The notes under the pieces are model-generated. The model searched no databases. It was given only the letters and a program-made list of their open reading frames with translations, and was not told the DNA's origin. A stretch of DNA of 64,000 bases, taken from assembly GCF_000716545.1 (NCBI RefSeq), contig NZ_JNWZ01000022.1:29982-93981 (forward strand), read 5' to 3'. This document shows, piece after piece, positions 17,359-26,374 of this stretch (position 1 is the first letter of the stretch; each line of letters starts with the position of its first letter). Origin of the DNA: Kitasatospora phosalacinea (GTDB lineage Bacteria; Actinomycetota; Actinomycetes; Streptomycetales; Streptomycetaceae). A program made the translations under genes and the position numbers.

Positions 17359-17362
<4 letters not shown>
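16496..17362 (-). CDS. livH: LivH-type ABC transporter permease
   Basis: A 288-residue partner permease. The N-terminal ALYFLIASGLSLIFGLMDVLNFAHG matches the conserved LivH start, and the later stretches VEDRAMVTALGIDV and VVVMGGMGSVTGA are also characteristic. About eight membrane segments. ATG 17362 overlaps the LivF stop by 4 bp, and its own stop overlaps the LivM start by 4 bp, giving strict stoichiometric coupling with the other subunits. Confidence 0.92.
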
Positions 17363-18089
<727 letters not shown>

Positions 18090-18093
<4 letters not shown>

Positions 18094-18848
18094 AGCGCCT
18101 CCCCGAGGTAGGCCCCCTGGACGGTGGCGTCGGCCATCACGGCGTCGGGGGTGTCGAGTGCGAGCAGGGTGCCGTGGTGCATCACGGCGAGCCGGTCGGC
18201 CAGGCCGAGCAGGACGTCCATGTGGTGCTCGACCATCAGGACGGTGCGGCCCTGCTCCCGGTGGACGGAGCGGATCAGCTCGACCAGCGCGGGCACCTCC
18301 TCGGCGCTGACCCCGGCCATCGGCTCGTCCAGCAGGATCAGCCGCGGCTCGCCGACCAGCAGCACCGCCAGTTCGAGCTTGCGCTTGCCGCCGTGCGAGA
18401 GGGAGCCGGCGAGGTGGTCGGCGCGGTCGGCCAGGCCGGTGCGCTCCAGCGTCCGCTCCACCTGCTGCCGGTAGCGGCTCGCGCGCCGCCAGATCCGGTA
18501 GGAGGCGCCCGGTCCGGCGGCGGCCTGGGCGGCGAGGCGGACGTGGTCGGCGACGGTGAGGCCGGGCCACAGCGAGGAGGTCTGGAAGGTCCGGCCCAGG
18601 CCCCGCCGGGCCCGGGCGGGCACCGGGAGGGCGGTGATGTCGGCGCCGTCCAGGTGCAGCGTCCCGTGCGTGGCGGGGTGGATGCCGGAGACCAGGTTGA
18701 ACAGGGAGGTCTTGCCCGCCCCGTTCGGGCCGATGAAGGCGACGAACTCGCCCTCGGCGACGTCGAGGCTGACGTCCCGGACGATCGGGACGCCGCGGAC
18801 GGACCAGCCGAGGCCGTCCAGCCGCAGGACCGGGGCGGGGGCGGCCAT
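18090..18848 (-). CDS. livG: LivG-type ABC transporter ATPase
   Basis: A 252-residue second ATPase of the heterodimer. Walker A is GPNGAGKT (residues 40-47), the Q-loop stretch RTFQTSSLW, and Walker B LILLDEPMAGVS, with VEHHMDVLL as the H-loop. The ABC signature is LSHGGKR rather than LSGGQ, similar in style to urea-type UrtD or LivG variants. ATG 18848 lies 5 bp after the binding-protein stop. The two ATPases come before the permeases, which is not the usual order. Confidence 0.92.
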
Positions 18849-18853
18849 GCCGC

Positions 18854-20098
18854 TCAGCCCGCCGACTTGGCGACCGGCGGGGCGACCTGGTCGGCGCTCA
18901 GGACCTTCTCGGCGGTCGGCTTGGCGTCGGCGCCGGTGCCGGTCAGCTTGACCTGGAACATCGGCTGCAGCAGCGCGTGGTCCTCGGCGCGGACGGTCAG
19001 CCGGCCCTTGACGCCGTCGAAGCTCCAGCCCTCCAGGGCCTTCACCAGGGCGTCGGTGTCGGCGTCGGAGCCCTTGTTGGCCTCCAGCGCGTGCACCACC
19101 ATCTGGGCGGCGGTGAAGCCGTCGGGGGTGAACAGGTCGGGCTTGGAGCCGGCCTTGGTGACGGCGTCGGTCATCGCCAGTTCGGCCTCGGTGCCGCCCG
19201 CCGCGCCCGCGAAGTAGTGGTTCAGGAAGTCGATCTTCTCGGCGGCGGGGCCGAACAGCGGGTAGGAGGCGGCCACGTCCAGGCCGGTGACCACCTTGGT
19301 CGCGGAGAACACGTCCTGCTGGTTGAGCGAGGTCCACAGCGCGGAGGCGGTGTCGCCGGCCCAGGCCACGTACAGCAGGTCGGGCTTCGCGGCCTTGGCC
19401 TGGGTGGCGAACGGCGTCAGGTCGGTGGCGGACGGCGGGGCCAGCACGGCGTCCACGCTCGCGCCCCCGCCGCCCAGCACCTCCTTCACGGCGGCCACGT
19501 TGGCCTGCCCGAAGGCGTTGTCCTGGGCCAGCACGGTGACCTTCTTGCCCTTGGCGTCGCCGATGAACGAGGCCGCCGCCCTGGTGTCCTGGTACGACTG
19601 GCGCCCGGAGCGGAAGGTGTACTTGTTCAGGCCGGTGACCTTGTCGGCGGCGGCCGGGCCGGAGATGAACAGCACCTTGTTCTGCGCGGCGATCGGCCCG
19701 ACCTGCAGCGCCACCCCGGAGGCGGTGGAGCCCGCCAGGATCCGGACGTTCTTGCCGATCAGGTCCTTGGCCGCGGAGACCGCCTTCGCCGGGTCGCCCG
19801 CGTCGTCCTGCTCGGTGATCTCCACCGGGTGCCCGTCCACCGCGCCGGTGCCCTTGGTGGCGTACGCCAGGCCCGCCTTGAAGCCCTCCAGGTACTGCTT
19901 CCCGTACGCGGCCAGCGGGCCGGTCCTGGAGTACACCAGGCCGACCTTGACCGGGCCGGTGCCGCCCCCGCCGCCACCGGTCTCGGCCGGGGTGCCCGCG
20001 GTGCCGGCCTTCGCGCAGCCCGCGGCGAGCAGCGCGCAGGCGGCCAGCGCGGCGAGCCTGCGGGCGGGGCGTCTGTGGGTGGCGTCCGTGACTGGCAT
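18854..20098 (-). CDS. livK: LivK-type substrate-binding lipoprotein
   Basis: A 414-residue periplasmic-type binding protein (type I fold, branched-chain amino acid/amide family). The signal peptide ends in the lipobox LAAGC (Cys28), so it is anchored on the outer face of the membrane. A Gly-rich spacer precedes KVGLVYSRTGPLAAYG, the typical first strand and ligand loop. Later stretches VEITEQDDAGDP and LFISGPAAADK also fit. ATG 20098 follows AGGAGCCCC. It is the first gene of the six-gene operon and should set its specificity. Confidence 0.9.
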   Translation of the reverse strand: MPVTDATHRRPARRLAALAACALLAAGCAKAGTAGTPAETGGGGGGTGPVKVGLVYSRTGPLAAYGKQYLEGFKAGLAYATKGTGAVDGHPVEITEQDDAGDPAKAVSAAKDLIGKNVRILAGSTASGVALQVGPIAAQNKVLFISGPAAADKVTGLNKYTFRSGRQSYQDTRAAASFIGDAKGKKVTVLAQDNAFGQANVAAVKEVLGGGGASVDAVLAPPSATDLTPFATQAKAAKPDLLYVAWAGDTASALWTSLNQQDVFSATKVVTGLDVAASYPLFGPAAEKIDFLNHYFAGAAGGTEAELAMTDAVTKAGSKPDLFTPDGFTAAQMVVHALEANKGSDADTDALVKALEGWSFDGVKGRLTVRAEDHALLQPMFQVKLTGTGADAKPTAEKVLSADQVAPPVAKSAG

Positions 20099-20207
20099 GG
20101 TGGGGCTCCTGACGTGCCGGTGCTGGTGGGATGCCGGAACCGTAGGGGCGCGCCCCCGGGGACGACATGTGACGGGCACACGCATCGGCCGCCCGCGCTG
20201 TGTGGCT

Positions 20208-20228
20208 CACCGCCATGTCGCGGCGGTG
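20208..20228. promoter_or_regulatory. Inverted repeat upstream of the ABC uptake operon
   Basis: Perfect 7-bp arms CACCGCC (20208-20214) and GGCGGTG (20222-20228), separated by 7 bases, about 110 bp upstream of the livK start. A candidate operator; no obvious -10/-35 pair was identified nearby. Confidence 0.35.
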
Positions 20229-20312
20229 CCCGGCCCGGAGTGTGCGGCGGCCACATGGTGCGGGCGCCCGCCGTGGGGCCGCCTGCCATAGGGGGGAGCC
20301 CCCGGGCGTGCG

Positions 20313-20346
20313 GAAGGGGGCCCGCCGACGACGGCGGGCCCCCTTC
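20313..20346 (-). terminator. Terminator after ung
   Basis: Perfect 15-bp stem 20313-20327 / 20332-20346 (GAAGGGGGCCCGCCG) with loop ACGA, directly downstream of the ung stop. It separates ung from the uptake operon on the same strand. Confidence 0.85.
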
Positions 20347-20359
20347 GCGGTGCTGCGGG

Positions 20360-21070
20360 CTACTTCTCCAGGTTCGGGATCTGCCAGTCGACCGGCTTCT
20401 GGCCGAAGCCCTCCAGCGCCTCGTTGATCTGCGAGAACGGCTTGCTGCCGAAGAACAGCTTCGCGGACAGCGGCGAGGGGTGCGCGCCCTGGACGACCAC
20501 GTGCCGCTCGGTGTCGATCAGCGGGAGCTTCTTCTTCGCGTAGCCGCCCCACAGCACGAACACGCAGGGCTCCTCGCGGGCGCTCACCGCCTTGATCACC
20601 GCGTCGGTGAACTTCTCCCAGCCCTTGTTCTTGTGCGAGTTGGCCTCGTGCGCCCGCACCGTGAGCACCGCGTTGAGCAGCAGCACGCCCTGCTCGGCCC
20701 ACGGCATCAGGTACCCGTTGTCCGGGACGGTCAGGCCCAGGTCGGTGTGCAGCTCCTTGTAGATGTTGCGCAGCGACGGCGGGATCCTGACGCCCGGCAG
20801 CACGGAGAAGCTCATGCCGTGCGCCTGGCCGTTGTCGTGGTACGGGTCCTGGCCGAGGATCAGCACCTTGACGTCCTGGTACGGCGTCGCCTCCAGCGCC
20901 GAGAACTCCTGCCCGGCGGGCGGGAACACCTCGTGCTCGGCCCGCTCGGCGGCCAGGAACCCGGCCAGCTGCGCGTAGTAGGGCTTGCCGGTCTCCTCGG
21001 CCAGCACCCCCTGCCAGGACGCGGGCAGTTCCGGCACGCCGCCCGTGGACGCCTCGGCCAGCTCCGTCAC
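20360..21070 (-). CDS. ung: Uracil-DNA glycosylase
   Basis: A 236-residue family 1 UDG that excises uracil from DNA, starting base-excision repair of deaminated cytosine, which matters in a GC-rich genome. The water-activating motif GQDPYHD (D75) and the DNA-intercalation motif HPSPLSA are intact, as are LLLNAVLTV and the FVLWG strand. The GTG start follows GGGAGGT by five bases. Monocistronic, with a 15-bp terminator. Confidence 0.97.
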   Translation of the reverse strand: MTELAEASTGGVPELPASWQGVLAEETGKPYYAQLAGFLAAERAEHEVFPPAGQEFSALEATPYQDVKVLILGQDPYHDNGQAHGMSFSVLPGVRIPPSLRNIYKELHTDLGLTVPDNGYLMPWAEQGVLLLNAVLTVRAHEANSHKNKGWEKFTDAVIKAVSAREEPCVFVLWGGYAKKKLPLIDTERHVVVQGAHPSPLSAKLFFGSKPFSQINEALEGFGQKPVDWQIPNLEK

Positions 21071-21412
21071 GTTGTACCTCCCACCGGCCGCACCGCGCGG
21101 CGGCCGCTCTCACTCGTACGTCGGGCGGGCCCGTCCCGGACCCGCTGCGGTGAACGCTACACAGTCGCGCCGACACACCGCGTCGGCCCCGGCCGCGCGG
21201 TCGGCGGCAGTTGACGGCGCGTGCGCGGAGAGCCCCCGCCCCGCCGTCCGCGCGTCCCGGGGCCGCCGGTGCGGACGCCCCTGTGTCCGACCGGCCGGGA
21301 CGACTAGGCTGATCGGCGTTGGGGCAGCCTGTGGCGCCCGACCGGCCAGCGGTGTCCGGTCGGAGCGATCACGAAGATCGTTCGACCTGTGCAAGACCAA
21401 GGAGACACCCAC

Positions 21413-22192
21413 GTGGCAGACCGCAAGCCCATCGAGACCTGGCTGACCGACATGGACGGAGTCCTCATCCACGAGGGCGTGCCGATCCCCGGGGCCGATG
21501 CCTTCATCAAGCGGCTGCGTGAGTCCGGGAAGCCCTTCCTCGTGCTCACCAACAACTCGATCTACACCCAGCGCGACCTGCACGCCCGCCTGGCCCGGAT
21601 GGGCCTGGACGTGCCCGCCGAGCACATCTGGACGTCCGCGCTGGCCACCGCGAAGTTCCTGTACGACCAGCGCCCGGGCGGCACCGCGTACGTGATCGGC
21701 GAGGCCGGTCTGACCACCGCGATGCACGACGTCGGCTACGTGCTGACCGACACCGCGCCGGACTTCGTGGTGCTGGGCGAGACCCGGACGTACTCCTTCG
21801 AGGCGATGACCAAGGCCGTCCGGCTGATCAACGACGGCGCCCGGTTCATCGCCACCAACCCGGACGAGACCGGCCCGTCCGCCGAGGGCGCGCTGCCCGC
21901 GACCGGCGCGGTGGCCGCGCTGATCACCAAGGCGACCGGGGTGGATCCGTACTTCGTCGGCAAGCCGAACCCGCTGATGATGCGGGCGGGCCTGAACGCG
22001 ATCGGCGCGCACTCGGAGAACAGCGCGATGATCGGCGACCGGATGGACACCGACATCGTCTCCGGGATGGAGGCCGGCATGTCGACCTTCCTGGTGCTGA
22101 CCGGCCTGACCCAGGCCGCCGAGGTCGACCGCTTCCCGTACCGGCCGACCCAGGTGGTCAACTCGATCGCCGACCTGGTCGAGCTGGTCTGA
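21413..22192 (+). CDS. HAD-IIA family phosphatase (NagD-like)
   Basis: A 259-residue haloacid-dehalogenase phosphatase of subclass IIA. Motif I is TDMDGVL (nucleophile and acid/base Asp), motif II LTNNS, motif III GKPNPLM, and motif [11 protein letters not shown]. The NagD group hydrolyses nucleotides and sugar phosphates, often as a housekeeping or repair phosphatase. GTG 21413 is preferred because AAGGAG lies about eight bases upstream; an earlier in-frame GTG at 21389 lacks one. Followed closely by an 18-bp terminator. Confidence 0.92.
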   Translation: MADRKPIETWLTDMDGVLIHEGVPIPGADAFIKRLRESGKPFLVLTNNSIYTQRDLHARLARMGLDVPAEHIWTSALATAKFLYDQRPGGTAYVIGEAGLTTAMHDVGYVLTDTAPDFVVLGETRTYSFEAMTKAVRLINDGARFIATNPDETGPSAEGALPATGAVAALITKATGVDPYFVGKPNPLMMRAGLNAIGAHSENSAMIGDRMDTDIVSGMEAGMSTFLVLTGLTQAAEVDRFPYRPTQVVNSIADLVELV

Positions 22193-22199
22193 CACCGCC

Positions 22200-22238
22200 C
22201 CGGAGGGCCCCGGCGCGCACCGCGCCGGGGCCCTCCGG
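22200..22238. terminator. Strong bidirectional hairpin
   Basis: Perfect 18-bp stem 22200-22217 / 22221-22238 with a CAC loop, between the HAD gene (+) and the convergent LysR gene (-). It can serve both. Confidence 0.85.
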
Positions 22239-22246
22239 CGTGCGGG

Positions 22247-23188
22247 TCACGCCAGGTCGCGGGCGTCGGCGCCGGGCAGCCAGTCGCGGTCGGGGCGGTA
22301 CTCCAGCCAGCGGCGGTCGCGGCCGCGCTCGGCGAAGGCGCGCAGCAGGGCGGGGACGGCGGGGTGCGGGCGTTCGCGGTGCCAGACCAGGGACCAGGCG
22401 TACAGCGGGACGGGGTCGACCAGCGGGCGGACGGCCAGGCCGGGCGGGGCGGCTAGCGGGAGTTCGGCGGGCAGCAGGGTGCAGCCGTCGGGGAGGTCGC
22501 GGACCCGCTCCAGCAGGTGGGCCAGGCCGAGGTTGGCCTCGCCGGGCAGCAGCGGGACGCCGAAGCGTTCGCCGAACCGGGCCAGGAAGTCCAGCCGGGC
22601 CGGGTCGGCGGGCAGCACCAGCCGCAGCGCGGCCAGGTCGGCGGGGCGCAGCCGGTCGGCGCGGGCCAGCGGGTGGGCGGCCGGCAGCACCACGTCGACG
22701 GGTTCCAGCCGGACCAGTCGGTGCGCCGACTCCCGTTCGGCACCCGGCTGGTGGCGGCCGAACCCGGCGGCGATCTCACCCCGGGCCAGTGCGCCGGCGA
22801 CCGCCCCGAAGTCCCGGGCGGGGCCGACCTCGACGGTCGGTCCGGTGGCGACGGCGAGCACTTCGCGCACGGTGCGCAGCGGCTCGTACAGGTGGCCCCA
22901 GACGTCCAGCCGGGCGGGTTCGGCCCGCTGCCGGACGGCGGCGACGGCAGCCTGCCCGGCGGCCAGCGCGGCCCGCGCGGGGCCGAGCAACCGGCGTCCG
23001 GCGTCGGTGAGTCGTACGGCGGCGGGGCCGCGTTCGAGCAGCCGGACGCCCAACTCCCGCTCCAGGGCGGCGATCCGCTTGGAGGCGGCCTGCTGGCTGA
23101 TCGCCAACTGCTCGGCGGCGCGCCCGAAGTGGCGCTGCTCGGCGACGGCGACGAAGGCTCGCAGCTGTCGCGGGTCGGGGTCGTCCAT
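22247..23188 (-). CDS. LysR family transcriptional regulator
   Basis: A 313-residue LysR-type regulator. The N-terminal winged helix (residues 1-65) reads RQLRAFVAVAEQRHFGRAAEQL and SQQAASKRIAALERELG. The effector domain follows (about 90-295). ATG 23188 is 14 bp from a 19-bp inverted repeat shared with the divergent oxidoreductase genes, so it probably controls that pair and itself. The likely inducer is a quinone or other electrophile, judging only from the neighbouring enzyme. Confidence 0.92.
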   Translation of the reverse strand: MDDPDPRQLRAFVAVAEQRHFGRAAEQLAISQQAASKRIAALERELGVRLLERGPAAVRLTDAGRRLLGPARAALAAGQAAVAAVRQRAEPARLDVWGHLYEPLRTVREVLAVATGPTVEVGPARDFGAVAGALARGEIAAGFGRHQPGAERESAHRLVRLEPVDVVLPAAHPLARADRLRPADLAALRLVLPADPARLDFLARFGERFGVPLLPGEANLGLAHLLERVRDLPDGCTLLPAELPLAAPPGLAVRPLVDPVPLYAWSLVWHRERPHPAVPALLRAFAERGRDRRWLEYRPDRDWLPGADARDLA

Positions 23189-23202
23189 CGCCCCATCATC
23201 AC

Positions 23203-23221
23203 CGACAACCGCCGGTTGTCG
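23203..23221. promoter_or_regulatory. Operator-like inverted repeat, LysR/oxidoreductase
   Basis: CGACAACCG (23203-23211), centre C, CGGTTGTCG (23213-23221): perfect 9-bp arms. A further half site CCGGTTGTT follows at 23232-23240. It lies in the 123-bp divergent gap. The TTGACT at 23264-23269 may be the -35 of the plus-strand unit. Confidence 0.6.
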
Positions 23222-23311
23222 TGGGGCCGTTCCGGTTGTTGGACCCTCCCCGGGCCCGGGCCGTTGACTGGGGTCGTCACCGAACGGCCCGTACGAGCAG
23301 GGGAGTCACCG

Positions 23312-24223
23312 ATGAAGGCACTGGTTCCGGCCGGCGGCACGGTCGAGTTCGCCGAAGTCCCGCAGCCCGAGCCGCGCCCCGACGAGGTGCTGGTGAAGGT
23401 CGACGCGTTCTCGGTGAACCGGGGCGAGACCTTCCTGCTGGAGGATCCACCGCCGCGCTGGCGGCCGGGCAAGGACGTCGCCGGGCTGGTCGTGCAGGCC
23501 GCCGCGGACGGCAGCGGCCCGGCGGTCGGGCAGCGGGTGGTGGGGCACCCGCCGGGCGCGGGCTGGGCGGAGTACGCGGCGGTGCGCACGGACGCGCTGG
23601 CGGTGCTGCCCGAGCGGCTGGACGCGCCGACGGCCGCCGCGCTGCCGCTGGCGGGCCTGACCGCGCTGCGGCTGCTGCGCGCGGCGGGCGCGGTGACCGG
23701 TCGGCGGCTGCTGCTGACCGGGGCGTCCGGCGGCGTGGGGCACTACCTGACCGAGCTGGCCGCGGCCGCCGGGGCGCGGCTGACGGCCGTCACCGCCAAC
23801 GCCGAACGCGGGGAACGGCTGCGGGAGCTGGGCGCCGCCGAGGTGGTGCACGAGGTGGCCGGCGCGCGCGGCCCGTACGACCTGGTGCTGGAGTCCACCG
23901 GCGGCGCCGAACTGCCCCGGGCGCTGGCGCTGCTGGCCCCGCGCGGCCGGCTGCTCTGGTTCGGCCAGGCTTCCCGCGAGCCGGTCCGGCTGGACTTCTT
24001 CGCCCTGCTGAACGGCCCGGTCTCGGCGGTGATCGAGCACTTCAGCTACGCGGACGTCGACCACCCGGACGGCCCGGACCTGCGCACCCTGGTCCGGCTG
24101 ACCGCCGAGGGCCGGCTGCACCCCGAAATCGGCCTGGCCGACGACTGGCACCGCACCGCCGACGCGATCGCCGCCCTGCGCGGCCGCCGGGTCCGCGGCA
24201 ACACCGTCCTGACCATCGCCTGA
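23312..24223 (+). CDS. Zinc-free MDR-type quinone oxidoreductase
   Basis: A 303-residue NADPH-dependent medium-chain oxidoreductase of the quinone reductase/QOR-like group. The N-terminal GroES-like fold carries FSVNRGETFLLE, and the Rossmann domain has GASGGVGHYLTELAAAAGA (dinucleotide motif). No zinc-binding cysteines are present, which fits the QOR branch. ATG 23312 follows GGGGAG by seven bases. It forms an operon with the SnoaL-like gene 23 bp downstream and faces the LysR gene, the usual arrangement for inducible detoxification. Confidence 0.9.
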   Translation: MKALVPAGGTVEFAEVPQPEPRPDEVLVKVDAFSVNRGETFLLEDPPPRWRPGKDVAGLVVQAAADGSGPAVGQRVVGHPPGAGWAEYAAVRTDALAVLPERLDAPTAAALPLAGLTALRLLRAAGAVTGRRLLLTGASGGVGHYLTELAAAAGARLTAVTANAERGERLRELGAAEVVHEVAGARGPYDLVLESTGGAELPRALALLAPRGRLLWFGQASREPVRLDFFALLNGPVSAVIEHFSYADVDHPDGPDLRTLVRLTAEGRLHPEIGLADDWHRTADAIAALRGRRVRGNTVLTIA

Positions 24224-24246
24224 CCACCCGCAGAAGGAGATCCACC

Positions 24247-24660
24247 ATGAGCACCGACCCCCGCACCGTCGTCGCCGACTACGTGGCCGCGGTGGCCCGC
24301 GGCGACGCGGACGCCGTCCGCGACGCCTTCACCGAGGACGCCGTCTGGATCTACCCGGGCGACCTGCCGCTGAGCGGCGAGTGGCGCGGCCGCGAGGCGG
24401 TCGTCGAGGACTTCCTCGGTTCGATCGGCGGCCTGGTCGCCCCCGGCACCGCCGTCGAGGTCGAACTCGTCGGCACCCCGGTCGCCGAGGGCGACCGGGT
24501 GGTCGCCGAATGGACCTCGCGCTGCACCACCGTGCACGGCCGGCTCTACGAGAACCGCAACCTGGGCGTCTTCACCGTCCGGGACGGCCTGATCGCCGCC
24601 GTCCGCGAGTACACCGACACCCACCGCGCCGCCACCGTCCTGTTCGCGGACGGCGGGTGA
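24247..24660 (+). CDS. SnoaL/NTF2-like protein
   Basis: A 137-residue cone-fold (NTF2-like) protein. DYVAAVARGDADAVRDAFTEDAVWIYPGDLPLSG is the typical helix and first-sheet opening of SnoaL-like and ketosteroid-isomerase-like proteins, and the WRGREAVVEDFLG loop also fits. The role ranges from isomerase or cyclase to a plain binding protein; unknown here. GAAGGAG lies eight bases before ATG 24247. Probably co-transcribed with the upstream oxidoreductase and controlled by the LysR gene. Confidence 0.85.
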   Translation: MSTDPRTVVADYVAAVARGDADAVRDAFTEDAVWIYPGDLPLSGEWRGREAVVEDFLGSIGGLVAPGTAVEVELVGTPVAEGDRVVAEWTSRCTTVHGRLYENRNLGVFTVRDGLIAAVREYTDTHRAATVLFADGG

Positions 24661-24722
24661 CCGCCGCCCGGCGCCCGCGCTCCCGATCCGTCTCAACACC
24701 GCCTTAAGCCCCCCGTAACTAC

Positions 24723-24739
24723 TCTGACGTACCGTCAGA
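24723..24739. promoter_or_regulatory. TCTGACG-TAC-CGTCAGA operator-like palindrome
   Basis: Perfect 7-bp arms with a 3-base centre, of the TGACG-N3-CGTCA form common at TetR-family sites. It overlaps the expected -35 position of a -10-like TAGCGT at 24758-24763, about 80 bp before the LAXTG gene, so repression of that gene is plausible. Confidence 0.5.
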
Positions 24740-24803
24740 TGTGCTGCTCCGACTGGCTAGCGTCCCGGGCACACCCTCTCCGCACGACGCAAGGGAGCCC
24801 TCG

Positions 24804-25157
24804 ATGGCCTCCGTCCGCCGCACCACCCGCACCGCCCTGGGCCTGCTGGCCGCCGCCGCCCTGCTCGGTGGTCCGGCCGCGCTGCCCGCCGCCGCGCACG
24901 GCCCGTCCGCGAGCGCCCCCGCCGCTCCCGGCGCCTCCCCCGGCGCCGGCGCCTCCCCCGATACCGGCGCCGGCGCTCCGTCCCCGCCCGGCCCGCCCTC
25001 CCCCTCGCCGTCGCCCTCCCCCGAGCAGCTCGCCCGGACCGGCGGGGACGCGGCCGTCAACGGCGTGCTGCTGTCGCTGGGTTCGGTGCTGCTGCTGACC
25101 GGCGCGGCCCTGGCGGTGCCGGGCCGGCGCCGCCCCGGGGACGGCGGCCGGTGCTGA
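24804..25157 (+). CDS. Small LAXTG-type sortase-anchored surface protein
   Basis: A 117-residue secreted protein. The signal peptide (residues 1-31) ends near PAAAHG. About 40 residues of Pro/Ser/Ala-rich linker follow, then LARTG at 76-80, a hydrophobic segment (86-106) and an Arg-containing tail. This is the LAXTG cell-wall sorting signal recognised by class E sortases of streptomycetes. No binding domain is present, so it may be a stalk or a spacer-like wall protein. ATG 24804 follows AAGGGAG. Monocistronic; a TetR-type palindrome lies upstream. Confidence 0.75.
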   Translation: MASVRRTTRTALGLLAAAALLGGPAALPAAAHGPSASAPAAPGASPGAGASPDTGAGAPSPPGPPSPSPSPSPEQLARTGGDAAVNGVLLSLGSVLLLTGAALAVPGRRRPGDGGRC

Positions 25158-25219
25158 CGGGGAGCGGCTGACCGGGTGGCCTCCGTCGCTCCGGGAGGCG
25201 GGGATGGTTGAGTTGAGGT

Positions 25220-26290
25220 ATGAGCAGCACGCCCTCCGCCCCGTTCCGCGTCGGCCTGATCGGCTACGGCCTGGCAGGTTCCGCCTTCCACGCCCCGCTG
25301 ATCGCCACCACCCCCGGACTCCAGCTGGACGCGGTGGTCACCGCCAACCCCGACCGCCGCGCCCAGTTGCACCGCGACCACCCCGGCGCCCGCGCCCTCG
25401 ACACCCCCGAGCAGCTGTTCGAGGACGCCGACCGGTTCGACCTGGTGGTGATCGCCTCCCCCAACCGCACCCACGTCCCGCTCGCCCGCACCGCCCTGCT
25501 GGCGGGCCTGGCCACCGTGGTCGACAAGCCGCTCGCCGCGACCAGCGCCGAGGCCCGCGACCTGTGCGAGTTCGCCGAGAAGTCCGGCCTGCTGCTGTCG
25601 GTGTTCCAGAACCGCCGCTGGGACGGCGACTTCCTGACCGCCCGCCGCCTGGTCGAGGAGGGCCGGCTGGGCCGGGTGCACCGCTTCGAGTCCCGCTTCG
25701 AGCGCTTCCGCCCCAAGCCCAAGCCGGGCTGGCGCGAGCTCGCCGACCCGGCCGAGGTCGGCGGCACCCTGTACGACCTGGGCAGTCACCTGGTCGACCA
25801 GGCGCTGACCCTGTTCGGCCCGGTCGAGACGGTGTACGCGGAGATCGACGTGCGCCGCGACGGCGCGGTGGTCGACGACGACGCCTTCCTCGCCCTGACC
25901 CACACCGGCGGCGTCCGCTCCCAGCTGTGGACCAGCGCGATCGCCCCGCTCGCCGGGCCCCGCCTGCGGGTGCTCGGCGACAGCGCCGGCTACGTCAAGT
26001 TCGGCATGGACCCGCAGGAGGACGCGCTGCGGGCCGGCCGCCGCCCGGGCGGGCCGGAGGGCTGGGGCGCCGACGACCCGGCCGCGTACGGCCTGCTGGG
26101 CAGCGACGGCGACGCCGAGCCGGTCGCCACCGACCCGGGCGACTACCCGGCGTACTACGCGGGCATCGCCGCCTCGCTCGCCGACCGCACCCCGCCGCCC
26201 GTCGACCCGCGCGACGCGGTCGCCACGCTCGCCGTCCTGGAGGCCGCCCGGGCCTCCGCCGCGACGGCCTCCGTGGTCCGCCTGCCCTGA
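25220..26290 (+). CDS. Gfo/Idh/MocA family oxidoreductase
   Basis: A 356-residue NAD(P)-dependent oxidoreductase of sugars or related compounds. The N-terminal Rossmann motif is GLIGYGLAGSAFH, then VVIASPNRTH and the EKP-like VVDKPLA, where Asp replaces Glu. The C-terminal sheet includes GGTLYDLGSHLVDQAL, holding the catalytic-type His. Substrates in this family cannot be guessed from motifs. ATG 25220, with weak upstream GGGGATGG. It is close to, but probably separate from, the LAXTG gene. Confidence 0.9.
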   Translation: MSSTPSAPFRVGLIGYGLAGSAFHAPLIATTPGLQLDAVVTANPDRRAQLHRDHPGARALDTPEQLFEDADRFDLVVIASPNRTHVPLARTALLAGLATVVDKPLAATSAEARDLCEFAEKSGLLLSVFQNRRWDGDFLTARRLVEEGRLGRVHRFESRFERFRPKPKPGWRELADPAEVGGTLYDLGSHLVDQALTLFGPVETVYAEIDVRRDGAVVDDDAFLALTHTGGVRSQLWTSAIAPLAGPRLRVLGDSAGYVKFGMDPQEDALRAGRRPGGPEGWGADDPAAYGLLGSDGDAEPVATDPGDYPAYYAGIAASLADRTPPPVDPRDAVATLAVLEAARASAATASVVRLP

Positions 26291-26330
26291 GCCCGGCCCG
26301 GGCCCCGGCCCGTCCTGAGCGCGGCCCCGG

Positions 26331-26363
26331 GCCGACCCGGGGCCGACCCGGGGCCGGCCCGGG
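26331..26363. repeat. Three tandem 11-base GC repeats
   Basis: GCCGACCCGGG at 26331-26341 and 26342-26352, and GCCGGCCCGGG at 26353-26363, in the 84-bp gap between two convergent genes. The surrounding CCGGGGCC sequence can fold back, so it probably acts as a two-way terminator. Confidence 0.6.
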
Positions 26364-26374
26364 GCCGCGGGTGC

